This document shows, one piece after another, positions 46,324-57,634 of a stretch of 64,000 nucleotides of DNA (the stretch's first letter is position 1; each line of letters starts with the position of its first letter). The notes below the pieces were generated by a model that did no database searches, had not been told where the DNA came from, and was given only the letters and a program-made list of their open reading frames with translations. A program made the position numbers and the translations under genes. Source of the DNA: Dichomitus squalens LYAD-421 SS1. Lineage: Eukaryota > Basidiomycota > Agaricomycetes > Polyporales > Polyporaceae. The DNA is taken from contig NW_006766883.1 of the NCBI RefSeq assembly GCF_000275845.1, positions 896,839 to 960,838 on the forward strand, read 5' to 3'.

Positions 46324-47745
46324 ATGCCGGGATTTGATACAGAATGGCCTGCAGACTCTACGGAGTTCTGTCCTCATCCCTCGGCGCGAGATATCTTCGT
46401 CTGCGGGACGTATAAACTGGAACAATATCAAGATTCCAGCCTAGACGGCCCAGGAACGCCAGATGAAGAGGGTGTCATAGATTCTCACCGTGGTAAGCCG
46501 CAAGTCAGGAGAGGGAAATGTCTTCTGTTCCGAGTTCACGAAAACGACCAACTGTGCGCAAGCTCTTATGGATGCATCCGGAATGGCTGACAGACGCGAT
46601 AAAGTGCAGCACCTTTCTTCATGAGACAAGTCTGCCCGCCATACTGGACATGAAATGGTTAGTTTAAATTCTCCGTCGATATCCTGACGAAGAACTCAAC
46701 GTCTGGGAGGATAGGTGTCATCGGGCTCCTACCGTCTCACCACTCCTGGCAATCGCAGACTCGGAAGGGCATGTTACTCTTCATGAGCTCAGGAATGAAG
46801 AGGTACGCACTACTTGGCGATCACAATCGCCGGTTTCAACTGACACCACTCCTAGTCACGACTGCACCAACTACAGTCTATATCGTGCGCGTCATCCGAC
46901 AGGCTATGTCTGTCTCTCGATTGGTCTAATCGAAGGATCCCAACAGAGTACGACTGCCTCCTCTGAATTACGATTGGCGCTCATTTGTATACAAGGGGGC
47001 TTGGGGACCTCATCGTCTCTCTCTCCAGCGGGTCCCTCTCTCTCCTTCGTCCAGGGGACGAGGGGCTTGTCGAAGCTGACTCATGGCATGCGCATGATTA
47101 CGAGCCGTGGATCGCAGCCTGGGACTACTGGAATACGAACGTGGTTTATTCAGGTTGGTCCCTCTGCAACACAGCGAGTGAAGAGCCATTCAATCTCACC
47201 GATCACAGGCGGAGATGATCTCAAAATGAAGGGCTGGGATGTGCGACAGGGAGGGGATCAGCCCACCTTCACAAACAGGAGGTACGTATTTCAAACAGAA
47301 TCTATTGTCCGCTTCCCTGACAGCTAGACGCAGATTCGACGCGGGAGTGACGACAATCCAATGTCACCCCTACATAGAGCACCTCCTTGCGGTCGGCAGC
47401 TACGACAACACCGTCCGTCTTTTTGACACCCGGAAACCCCTCGTACCACTCGTGCAAGTCGATGTTGGGAGTGGCGCATGGAGAGTCAAGTGGCATCCGT
47501 CCGAGACGCGCAAGAACGACCTCCTCGTCGCGTGCATGCACGATGGCTTCAAGGTCGTCCGCTTTGACACTGGGAAGGGTAACGCCACCACCGTCTCTTC
47601 TACTGAGATCGTTCAACGCTTTGATAAGCATACGTCACTAGCATATGGCGTCGACTGGTCGTTTGCGGAGGACGGCGAAAGTGCTGGTACATTAGTGGCT
47701 AGCTGTTCCTTCTATGACCACACGCTACATCTTTGGAGGGCATAG
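46324..47745 (+). CDS. DPH7: Diphthine methyltransferase, WD40 (DPH7 / WDR85)
   Basis: Removes the methyl ester of methylated diphthine on eEF2 during diphthamide synthesis, in the cytosol. The start MPGFDTEWPADSTEFCPHPS leads to the WD repeats: DIFVCGTYKLEQ, LPAILDMKWCHRAPTVSPLL, AIADSEGHVTLHEL, VSLSSGSLSLLRPGDEGLVE, SWHAHDYEPWIAAWDYWNTN, GGDDLKMKGWDVRQ, FDAGVTTIQCHPYIEHLLAV, GSYDNTVRLFDTRKPLVPLV, GAWRVKWHPSETRKNDLLVA, CMHDGFKVVRFD, HTSLAYGVDWSF and the final CSFYDHTLHLW. About seven exons with short introns. The HDYEPWIAAWD and VGSYD blocks distinguish it from other WD proteins. Confidence 0.93.
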
Positions 47746-47817
47746 CTACAGGTCGCATATAATATCATAAACCTCGTTAAGTGGGGTATGCCATGTCGGA
47801 TGACCATCCGAGGTCGC

Positions 47818-49752
47818 CTATTGAGCCGAGCCGGCCCCGTCATTGGGCGGAGAGGGTGCCCTGGTGGGTGGTGCGGGTGTCGGCGGCGCGTCGGTGCCCA
47901 GCCGTCGGCGTTTCCAGAATCCAGCGTTGGGGCCTTTCATAACAAACGCCAGCGCCCATTTCGACAGACCTCGTAAGGTGTCGGGACGATGGACCGCAGC
48001 AGTCAAGATGGTGGATAGTGGGAGGACAAAGACGAGTCTGGTCATGACCAGTCAGAACGCGCATGTATCGACATAATGAAGGCGTACCTCTCGGCCCATC
48101 GTACACTCGGCCGACCGCTCTTCACCCACTGATCTGAGATACAAGCCCTGATCGCTCGCGGAAGAACATAGAGAGCCATCTCACCCCGCCTTCGGCCGCG
48201 CTCGATCCAGATGCTAGCGCCGCAGAGCAAGCTCCCGACAAACGTGCAACCCAGAGACGAATCCCAGAAGTCATGCGAGATGCCAGGGAAAAGCCGCGCA
48301 AGTAACAACGTGCGTGTCAGGCAGACACCATACCAGACGGCCGCGACGAACGTCGACAGGAACGTAGCGCTACGCGCCACATTCTGCAGGGTCTGGATGA
48401 GATTTGGGATCTCGAGGAGCTTACGGGGCCGAGTGAGAAGAATCGGCAGGACGTGGACCTTTGCGTAGAGATCAGCAGCACATCCACAAATTGGGGTGAA
48501 TGTACTTACAGGAAGGTAGAGCGCAACGGCTTCCGCGAAGGCTTGCAGACCGCGAATTCCGGCATTAGCGGTGCAGCCAGTCGCTAGACCACTATGTACC
48601 ACCTCGCAGGGCAAGCCGCCAAGGCCACGCCGGTTGGAGACACCCAGAGCCTTCCAGGCGATGTCGGCTTCCGGCCCGCCATACGCAGGTACTTGCGCTG
48701 GGTCACCCCAAGCGGGGGGATAACCAAGATCTGCTGAGAGCGACGTGGCAAGGTCTGGGGGTACTGAGAAGCCTTTCGTATACGAGAAGCTCCCAGACCT
48801 GATGGCGCGCAGAGCTGTCAGAATACGAGGGTCGATGTTGGCTAGTTTCATGATCCTGCACATTGAGCGTCAAATACGGTTCACTGCAGTGGGTGGGGAA
48901 ATTACGTGCCACTTGTTATAGGAAGGAGGCAATCTGACCACACTTTCAGCTTCTATGCACGATGGAATCAACTTCAGACCAACCTGTCCGGCTCGTAGAA
49001 GAAGCACCACATGATCCTGATGTTACGGATTTCAGTCTGACGCTCTACGAGATACGATGGAACGAAGAACGAACGTACCTTGCACTACTCGCCCAGAACA
49101 CCAGCGCGTCCAGTCGGGTAGTCCACTTGCGTCTATCTGCCATCTTCTCTTCCTTGACAGCCGCGGGCAAATAACGTTCACTAGTCGAAGGTTTGAACAG
49201 AGCGAACTGCACGACAGTATCCATCGCGCGCACGAGCACGATCAAAGTGAGGTCCAACGTCGGCGAAGGCCTTCCGACCCAGGCCGAGGTAGCATGTCTC
49301 CGGCGCGAGTGCAACAGCCCGATTGCGAAGGAGGTGGAAACGATATTCGACAGGAACGTCTTCTGGGTGTCCGTCAGCGAGGACAGCCATGTTCGCACCT
49401 TCGCGAGGGGACCGTCCGTCCCACGACCGCCGTTTTTCGCAGACCACTCCTCCCATCGGTCCCAGACGTGTCGGATGGCCGCACCCCCGGCAACCCCGAC
49501 GGTCATCGCCGACGCGAATGAGTTGACGGAAAGCTCGCGCTTAAGAAGATAGAGGACGCGTGAAAGACCTTGAGCACGCGCCTTTCGCGAAGTTAGGAAG
49601 GGGAGCAGTGCGGGGCCGAGCGCGAGCGAGAGGGCAAGGGAGTATGTTCTGAGCGCAATCTGGAGTGGGTGGTCGTCCGGGAGGGTGTGCAAGAAGTCCG
49701 CGAGGTCGTGCGGCGCATCCCGGACGCGCTTGCGGATGTCCAGAGTCTTCAT
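47818..49752 (-). CDS. TMEM135-like membrane protein
   Basis: Six exons (49079-49752, 48984-49016, 48913-48933, 48510-48855, 48088-48458, 47818-48037) give 554 aa. The first exon has HDLADFLHTLPDDHPLQIAL, a hydrophobic LALSLALGPALLPFL and further spans. The middle has IMWCFFYEPDRLPPSYNK, IDPRILTALRAIRSGSFSY and CEVVHSGLATGCTANAGIRG. The end has the TMEM135 pattern VHVLPILLTRPRKLL, ATFLSTFVAAVWYGVCLTRT, GCTFVGSLLCGASIWIERGR and RRGEMALYVLPRAIRACI, then KWALAFVMKGPN and a Pro-rich tail. Animal TMEM135 acts in mitochondrial and peroxisomal membranes (known); the fungal role is unclear. Exon 3 (21 nt) could end at a GT (used here) or three bases later at a GC donor. Confidence 0.88.
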
Positions 49753-50061
49753 GGCGGGGCGTTAGGAAAGGGGCCGCGCTGTCGCAGGGAAAGAGTGGGG
49801 CATTGCAAGTGAAGTGAGCGCGGCGTCGTACAGCGCGGTCGCACCAGCGCGTGAATGATGCCGCATGACGAGCGCCTCCAACGATATCACATGCGATCAC
49901 TCTGCGAATCCACGCGGCAGATGCGCGCTCAATCAGGCAACCGTTGTGGTTGAACCAGTAAAACGCGGCGAAAACAATTGAGACATGCTCTGCCGTCATA
50001 CATCGGTGGGATTTGTCAATGTGGTATAAGTAATGTACATTATACTAGCAATCAGGTATCG
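49753..50061. promoter_or_regulatory. Promoter of the TMEM135-like gene
   Basis: 309 bp between the TMEM135-like start and the stop of the DysF gene, both on the minus strand. AT-rich strings near 50020-50050 (ATGTACATTATACT) are the best TATA candidates. Confidence 0.4.
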
Positions 50062-51559
50062 TCAAGATGACTTGAGCGCGTCGGCCGAATCCCCGCTCAA
50101 GTCTTTGGTATAACTCCAGAAGTCTAAGAATTGCACGCTATCCGGAATGCCTAGACCCGCTCGGAGATCTTGCAACAAACCAGCCTTTGCAAGAAGAGAT
50201 ATGAACTGAGCACGCGAATCCGGGTATACAAAGAGGCTCAAGATGTCCGAGCCCTACAAACAAAATCAGCAATGAACGACGGCGTACGAAGCTCAGCGGA
50301 AGAACTCACATGTCGTCGAATGACAGCAGCGACACGCTCTTTGGGTGCCGGTGCCAAACTGGCCCTTGATTCGGCGGTGAGATGAGCAGCGCCCGACTGG
50401 CTCGAACTTGTCGATATTCCATCCACGGACGGTAGTGTCCTCGATGTTATGCGTTTCCCGCTTTCAATGGCCTCGGGTGACACCACCGCAAAAGGAGCGA
50501 TGACAGGATTCAACGACGAAACGCGAGATGCAGGCCTGGATGCTCCAGGGACCCCAAGCCACCTGGCCCAAAGCTCCACTTTCCGCCCATCCCAACCTAG
50601 GCGACGGAGTGCAAGGTGACATCGCTGCCAGTCGCCGGCATCGCCTCTCCACACTTCAATATCGTCCTCGCTGTCGTTCGTGGCAGTGAGCAGGACAGAT
50701 GGCGGCCGCGTCGCTCCCTCCTCGTGATGCTCCAGCTCCGGGAGACCCGACAGAGCTCCGGCGTCCTCGAGGACACTTGCAGCCTCGTGCAAGGCCTGTG
50801 CAGGGCGCATCATCAACCGTATCCATCGTCGACGTCGCACGAGTCCGCGGTTGCTCATGAAGCCCGGATTGGGGCTCCACTTCTTGCTCCGAAAAGAACG
50901 GGCATACTCAAAGCCGTCATACTGGACCTCGCCGTCGCCACGCATGTCGATCATCCAGGCTCTGGAGACCCACCTCCAGGAGCCATCCGGAAGTGGGTAG
51001 TCCTCCAGAGTGACGGTGGGCTGGTTCCTCCGGGGAGAGGTCGAGGCGGTGGGGATGGTGAACGGGGGAGGGTCCAGGGGCAGGAGAGTCAGTGGCGAGT
51101 AGTTCGCGGTGGAAAATACAGTTGCACTGACGTGGCTCTCAGCCAAGAGATTGGGTGTTGAGATACGTCTGTTACGCACCCTCGCTGGTTCTCGTACAAC
51201 ACCGCCCATCTGTAGACATCCTTGTCGTAATCCTCATCGAGTTCGGTAGAGATATTGGGGTCTTCGGCAAGCTCTACCAAGTCAAGTGTGTCGGAGGGTC
51301 GAGGACATGTTGAGTCAAGTTCTTCGAAGTAGGAGCGGCGCGATGAGTCTTCGGACGTGGTCCTCTTCCGGTGGAGGTACGGTAGAGACAGTGAGACATT
51401 GGAGAGAAAGCTGTGCTTGCTTAATCGCTGCCGAGCTTGGTTCGCGGCGGCATATTCACCCCTCTCGAGTGCGTCTGGTGGAGGCGGTGACAATGCCTGC
51501 ACGAAATGCAGAGAAGACGGACCAGCCGGGGTGGACGCAAAGGAAGAGCCCTCGGACAT
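50062..51559 (-). CDS. DysF (peroxin/dysferlin) domain protein
   Basis: Three exons (51180-51559, 50262-51126, 50062-50205) give 462 aa. A polar N-terminus (MSEGSSFASTPAG) and QRLSKHSFLSNVSLSLPYLH precede the split DysF domain. DysF-N: VYRWAVLYENQRG then LLPLDPPPFTIPT. DysF-C: LPDGSWRWVSRAWMIDMRGD, EVQYDGFEYARSFRSKKWSP and FMSNRGLVRRRRWIRLMMRP. A later block reads DDIEVWRGDAGDWQRCHLAL, RRLGWDGRKVELWARWLG, and the C-terminus is helical (FISLLAKAGLLQDLRAGLGI). Fungal DysF proteins act at peroxisomes, the ER (Pex23/Pex30 group) or the prospore membrane (Spo73). No transmembrane span is evident here, which favours a Spo73-like or soluble type. Confidence 0.88.
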
Positions 51560-51660
51560 GGCTCGACCGAGGTGAGTGTGGCTGACTATGGTTAGGGTTG
51601 GTGTCTGTGTTCGCCCACATAGAATCACATGACGTCATTACCTCGAGGTTCGCTGCGACC
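51560..51660. promoter_or_regulatory. 101-bp bidirectional promoter with CRE palindrome
   Basis: The whole gap between the DysF gene start (minus) and HscB (plus). It contains the perfect palindrome ATGACGTCAT (51629-51638), a CRE/ATF-type bZIP site, directly preceded by CAC. Confidence 0.7.
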
Positions 51661-52537
51661 ATGTTCCGTCTTCCCGCTCGCACGCTTATATACCTCTCCG
51701 CCCAAGCTCGTCCAGCCATCCGAAGACATGGACCATTCAGGGTTGGCCCTCTTCTCAGACCAAGCCCAACGCCATTGCTTGCGCTCTCCAGGCGAAGCCA
51801 AAGCACGACGTCTAGTGGCCCGAGACGATGTCCGTCGTGCTCGACTCCCTTCCCCACCTCTCTTCCAGTTTGCCCGGACTGCTTCTACATCACGCCAATG
51901 CCAGAGTCGATGACATATCATGAAATGCTTGGAACGCCGTACGAACCCAACCCATTTGTGGTTGACCTCCGTCAACTCAAGAACCAGTTCCGAACGGTCC
52001 AAGGAATTGTGCATCCAGATCGCTGGGTTGGCAAACCTCCGGTATGTATTGTGCTTAGCGTAAATATGTTGAAAATGACCATTTTTGTATGTACTCTTTC
52101 TACAGGAGCATCAAGCAATTGCATCTGCGATGTCTTCTCGCATAAATGAGGCTTTACATCGCCTGTCTGATCCCTTGAGAAGAGCTGAGTACATCCTCGC
52201 CCGCGAAGGTCTCGCCGGTGAAGAGACAGATAAGTTGGAAGATATGGATCTCCTGATGGAGGTGATGGAGGCGCGGGAGGGTCTTGCTAGTGCGGAATCT
52301 CAGGAAGAGGTCGAGGAAATCCGGTCGCAAAATCAAGGTGCGTGCGCGGACGCTCGGCGCGCTCACCTTGGACTAAATGGCCCAGCAGCCAAGATAGAGG
52401 AAGTACTGAAGGAGATTGAGGACCTGGTCGCGGAGAAGAACTGGGACGCCCTTCGTACCGCAGCAGTCAAGCTCAAATATCTGCAAGGCATACAGTCCGC
52501 TGCAGCAGCTTGGCCAGCAGTTGTCCATGATCACTAG
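51661..52537 (+). CDS. JAC1: Mitochondrial J-domain co-chaperone HscB
   Basis: Partner of mitochondrial Hsp70 in iron-sulfur cluster transfer from the Isu scaffold. Three exons (51661-52041, 52106-52337, 52386-52537) give 254 aa. The N-terminus MFRLPARTLIYLSAQARPAI is Arg-rich without acids, a mitochondrial presequence. Two CxxC pairs follow (CPSC and CPDC, ten residues apart). The J domain has YHEMLGTPYEPNPFVVDLRQ, LKNQFRTVQGIVHPDRWVGK with the HPD motif, and SSRINEALHRLSDPLRRAEY. The C-terminal three-helix HscB domain reads YILAREGLAGEETDKLEDMD, LLMEVMEAREGL and DALRTAAVKLKYLQGIQSA. The third exon may start three bases later (CAGCAG acceptor). Confidence 0.95.
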
Positions 52538-52999
52538 ACTGTATAGTAGAATAACTGCCACCTATTGTGAGGCATAGGTGGCGATCCATGTATATACTTC
52601 TTCCCCACTCATCAACGATTTATGTTATCTCTTCTACGTGCATATGCTGGACCAACGCAAGGCTTTGCGAAGGCTTTCTGTGGACTGACGTCAGACGCCG
52701 AATCGCAGCTCGGCACTCTCCAGCGAAATGAGACAGAGCGGGCGTCTGTCGCCCAGCAAGACTTGTCCGACACCGTCTTGACCGACTCTCGGTCGCTGCT
52801 TCGACGCCAGCCCTGTTCGAGCTGCGTCTCCGTCCTAGTTTCTTGTCTGTTCAAACCTTGTAGCTTGGAGATCCTGAACCTTTAGAGAGGCGTGGAACTT
52901 CCAAGGGGGACGATATAGGTCGGTGCAACATCGCATTCGCTCTCCAGAACTGCGTTTACCCTCTGCTGTGATAGAACCGTCTGTCTCGTTCACATCCTT
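52538..52999. promoter_or_regulatory. Promoter region of the DEAH helicase gene
   Basis: 462 bp after the HscB stop. It contains a second CRE-type octamer TGACGTCA (52686-52693). No coding signal. Confidence 0.45.
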
Positions 53000-55900
53000 A
53001 TGCGCTTTCCCTTTGGGCTACGACTCAGGCGCAGCCTTCTTCTCATGCCATTCCAGCAACCTTCTCCGCTCGCATCACCTTCGGCTTCATCGTCTCGCCC
53101 CTTCTCTCGCTCGACTCCCGCTACCAAGCAGTCCTCTGCCTCTCCTAAACGCGTCTCGGAATCTCCATCTGCCGAGGAGCCCCCTTCCAAAATTCACAAG
53201 GCCGACCGAACACCTAATAGTCCTGCTGCCATGTCTCACCCGGAGCGCACGCATCCCCGCTCCGCTCGAGGCGCATCATCCTCCCTGCTCGCCAGAGCAC
53301 ACAAGAACAATGCTTCTGGTGGCGGAAGAGGTGGTGGTGGGAAGAAGAGGAAGGAGAACCGAGCGCCTCCCCTTCCCGGACCTCTACACGATGAGCAGTA
53401 CATTACCAGTACCTACAAGGTGAAGCCTCTCAAGCAGATCCACGAAACCAATCCGAAATCCCCCTTGAGCAACTACATCATAATGACGAGCGGTGAAAAA
53501 ATGGAGTTCACGGCTCTCCATGGTGTAGTTGAGGGTAGCGACCAAGTCGTATGGAGGTGAATATCGAAATGCGTTAGCTGTAGCGGCCTGCAATCTCATA
53601 CAGAGTTGCTGCTCAGGTGCTCCATAGCCGTCAAACACGACCGTGGTGAAGTCGTCGGTACCGGGGACCATCCTAATCGTAAAAACGCAGAGACCTTGGC
53701 CGCTCTCTCCGCGTTGTATCAGCTGGATGCGGTCGGCGGGGTATGTACATCTCATGTATGATCGGCCACATGCTCACGTTCGGGTCGAAGTTTGATAAAC
53801 GCAAAGAAAAGGCGAAGGAAGAAGCGACTCCTGTCGAAACCACCTTGTCCGATGGCTCTGTGGTCGACTACGAGCGTGCTCGTCACTTCATGGACTACTA
53901 CTGCCGCCGATTCCGTTTCACGAAGCCAGACATTGTCTACTCTCAGCCTCCCCGAGGCCAATGGCAGGCTGATATGATCGTAGGCGACCGTCGCATCGGA
54001 TTCGGCAAGGGCCCGAATAAGAAGGAAGCCATGACCAGATGTTACACCGATGTCGTGCAGTACTTGGAGAAGTGCGACCCCAGCATTTGGCAGGACTTCT
54101 TGAGGGATGTCAAGTTGGGCAAGGACCTCGGAATGGCGCCTCCGGTGCTCTTCCAAGCCGACGACATCCTAGAGGACCAGATCCAGAACCTCAAGGAAGA
54201 CATCAAGAGGAGTACCCTCTACCGCAATAGGCCAACCATCCGGTCTGCCGCTGATGGTCAAGGTCTTCCGCTACAAGGTAGCTCCAGCTACCGCCGACCC
54301 CCTGCATCTGCGGCCTACCTCGCTGAGAAGTCCGCTCGACTTCGTAGCCGCCGCGAGGCATACTTGACGAACCCCGCTTTGGAATCCATTCGTAACACGC
54401 GTGCGACCCTTCCCGTGTTCACGAAGTCGGAGGAGCTCCTCAAGCACGTGAACGAGCACGATGTCACTATCTGCATGGCGGCGACTGGTTCCGGCAAAAC
54501 GACGCAGATCCCGCAGCTGATCCTAGACGAGTGGATCGAGCGAGGGGAAGGCGCGAAATGCAACATCATCTGTACCCAACCTCGCCGTATCGCCGCTATC
54601 AGTGTTGCGGAACGTGTCGCAAAGGAGCGAGGCGAGACGTGCGGTAGGGATGGTACGGTCGGGTACCAAGTCCGCTTCGAGTCAAAGCTCCCTGAGGACC
54701 ATGGCTCCATCACCTACTGTACCACTGGTGTCTTCTTACGCAAGATGCAGACGGCGCTGATGGAGACGTCTTCGCGGAGGAGCATGGACGATGTTACTCA
54801 CATCATTGTCGACGAAGTCCACGAACGTGACGTCGACATCGACCTGATGCTCGTCGTTTTGAAACGGTTGTTGGCGGAACGTCGTGCGCAAAAGAAGCCG
54901 GTCAAGATTGTGCTCATGAGCGCCACTATCGACGCAACGCTCTTCAGGAAGTACTTCCCTGATGAGCAAGGTCAGCCCGCGGGTGTCGTCGAAATCCCTG
55001 GCCGCGCTCATCCTGTGCAGAAGCACTTCCTCGATGACTTTGTTCCCGAGTTGGCCTCGGACCCGAAGACATCCTGGGTCTTCCGAGAGGAGTCGGTGAG
55101 GAAGTACCTGACTCAAGAACTGGGTCCTGATGGACCAGGCGTCGCCCCATCATTGCATTCCTCTCGCGCGCCTACCCCTATCTTGAAGGAACACTCTCGC
55201 GACACGGATGACCTCGAACTCCCCACTCCTCTCATCGCCTTGACTATCGCGCACGTCCTCAAAAAGTCGCAGGACGGTCACGTACTCGTTTTCCTGCCTG
55301 GCTGGGACGACATCAGTGCTGTCCGGAGATTCCTACTCGAGGGAGACAGGTCAAAACCTTTAGGGTTTAACTTCGGTGACACAAGCAAATTCAGCATACA
55401 CCTACTCCATTCCACCATCCCCGTCGCTGAGCAACAAGCTATCTTCGATCCTCCTCCTCCCGGTGTCCGTCGCATCATCCTCTCTACCAACATCGCCGAA
55501 ACCTCTGTCACTATCCCTGACGTCGTCTACGTCGTCGACACAGCGCGCATCAAGGAGCAGCGCTATGACCCGGCCCGCCACATTTCGAATCTCGTCTCTG
55601 CCTGGGTCGGCACGTCGAACCTCAATCAGCGTGCAGGTCGTGCAGGTCGTCACCGTCCCGGGGAGTACTTCGGCATTCTGAGTCGCAGACACGCCGAGGA
55701 GCTGCACCCGCATCAAACAGTTGAGATGAAGCGTGTCGACCTCGAGAACGTCGTCATGCACGTCAAGGCGCTCAACTTCCCTGGCATGACTATCGAAGAG
55801 GTTCTCGCCGCGACCATCGAACCCCCTGCTCCCGAGCGTATCGAGGCCGCTATCAAGTCCTTACACATGGTCGGCGCGCTTGACGCGGATAACAATCTCA

Positions 55901-57231
55901 CGTCGCTCGGAAGTGTCCTTCTGCAGCTCCCTGTGGATCCACGTCTCGGTCGCCTCGTGCTATTCGGCTCCTTCTTCCGCTGCCTCGACTCCGCGCTCAC
56001 AATCGCGGCTCTCATGGGATCCCGTGAACCCTTCGTGGCGCCCATCCATATCAAGCAGGAGGCGCAGGCGAAGAAGAATTCGTGGACGCCCGACGAGTTC
56101 CGCTCAGACATCCTCGCGGCGCTCCGGGCGTATAATGAATGGTGGGCGCTGCAAAGCCAGAACCTGTACGTATCCGCGAACCGGTTCTGCTCAGACAACT
56201 TCCTGTCAAAACCTACTCTCCTCAATGTTGCAAAGGTAAAGGATCACCTGCTGAAGGCATTGTACGATGTTGGTGTGGTCGACGTATCTGGAGGAGGACG
56301 GCTGCCGTATGTCCCACCCGGAGCGCGGTCGCGAGACGTCCCTCCGGTGCCGAGCCAACTCAATGAGAACGGCGACTCCTTACCTCTCCTAGCCGCCCTC
56401 ATCGCGATCGCTTGCCAGCCGAAGTTCGCAATCCGGACAGGTGAGAGGATATACCGCACTGCAGTGGACAAGGTGAGCGTGATACGACCCAGCATCATGG
56501 TAGGCCGGCGCTGACTGTGATCGAAGGCGGTTATCATTCACCCGTCGAGCGTCAATCACCGCAGGCGAGAGATGCCCAAGGACGGTACCCCTCATGTCGA
56601 GAAGCAAATCATCGCGTACGCTGAGAAGAGGCAAAACATTTCCACGGGGCCTCACGCCGAGAAATACCTGGTCGCGACGACTCGCTTGGATCCCCTGACC
56701 TACGTACTGTTCGGCGCGTACCGTATCACCGTCACGTCGCGCGGGCTGGAGTGTGATGACTGGCTCCCTGTCATTGGCAGCATGGATGTCTTGGACGACC
56801 TCGAGCGACTCAAAGTAATGATGGAGGACTGCCTGCTTCGCGTCTTCCAGGGCATCATCGCCAGCCGACAGCGCAAGGCGCACCAATTTAAGAAGCCTCT
56901 GACGTATGCCGAAGGTCGTGAAGACGAGTCTGGCGACGAGGAGGAAGACGACCTGACGAATGTTCCATTGACCGACACGGAGATCAAAGAACTCGACCTG
57001 ATGACGAGGGACGCAGTCCGGATCCTCAACCGCTACAGCACCTATCGCGCCGCGATGCAATCTCAGTCCAATTCCCGTCCTGGCACGCCCATGGACTCAC
57101 CCTCGCTGGCGTCAGTGCGCCTTCCATATTCACCACATAGCGGAGCGCGGTCAGGATACTCGACGCCATACAACATTGCGTCGGCATACTCGTCGAGACC
57201 CAGCACGCCGAGCCGACTATCGAGGCAGTAG
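53000..57231 (+). CDS. DEAH/DExH-box RNA helicase with dsRBDs (DHX9/DHX36-like)
   Basis: Four exons (53000-53556, 53617-53740, 53791-56472, 56527-57231) give 1355 aa; ATG 53045 is an alternative start. A disordered basic N-terminus is followed by one dsRBD-like domain (SNYIIMTSGEKMEFTALHGV to HPNRKNAETLAALSALYQLD) and a second double-strand-binding-like segment (IGFGKGPNKKEAMTRCYTDV). Helicase motifs: I MAATGSGKTTQIPQLI, Ia TQPRRIAAISVAERVA, II IIVDEVHERD, III MSATI, IV VLVFLPGWDD, V STNIAETSVTIPDVVYVVD and VI QRAGRAGR. The HA2/OB parts follow (LGSVLLQLPVDPRLGRLVLF, FVAPIHIKQEAQAKK, ALRAYNEWW, YGAYRITVTSRGL-like). The Ser/Pro-rich tail has YSTPYNIASAYSS. Likely a nuclear or cytosolic RNA helicase; the exact orthologue is uncertain. 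Confidence 0.93.
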
Positions 57232-57634
57232 GGGACGTCATGGAATCGGAGTGGCATATGGTTATGGTTAGAGTCATACCATCGTGGCAAGATACACTAG
57301 TCGTCTATCCGCATACGCATCGTAATAAACTGAAATTTCCATAGCTCACAATCATAGCATGCCATCGGTCCGATGTGCGTTGGCAGTGGCACCTTGAGAG
57401 AACGGCTTGGCCGCTTGTTACAGAGCTCATCTACCTCGTGGTCTGTGTGGGCTCGTGTGAGAACAGAGTTAGCCCGACTCCCTAGTAGGGATAGCACTCG
57501 GCAAATGATGATGTGCCCTGGGTGAGCGCTGAGCGCTGAGCATGGACCTGGTGTCTCACTTCGAGATGACTACAAGACCAAGGACCTTTTAGACCACCCT
57601 CATTTCTGGTCACGACGTCGACCTAACCCCCGCT
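57232..57634. other. Intergenic, helicase 3' end and hydrolase promoter
   Basis: 403 bp. A TGAGCGCTGAGCGCTGAGCA direct repeat lies at about 57522-57541. No gene seen. Confidence 0.45.
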
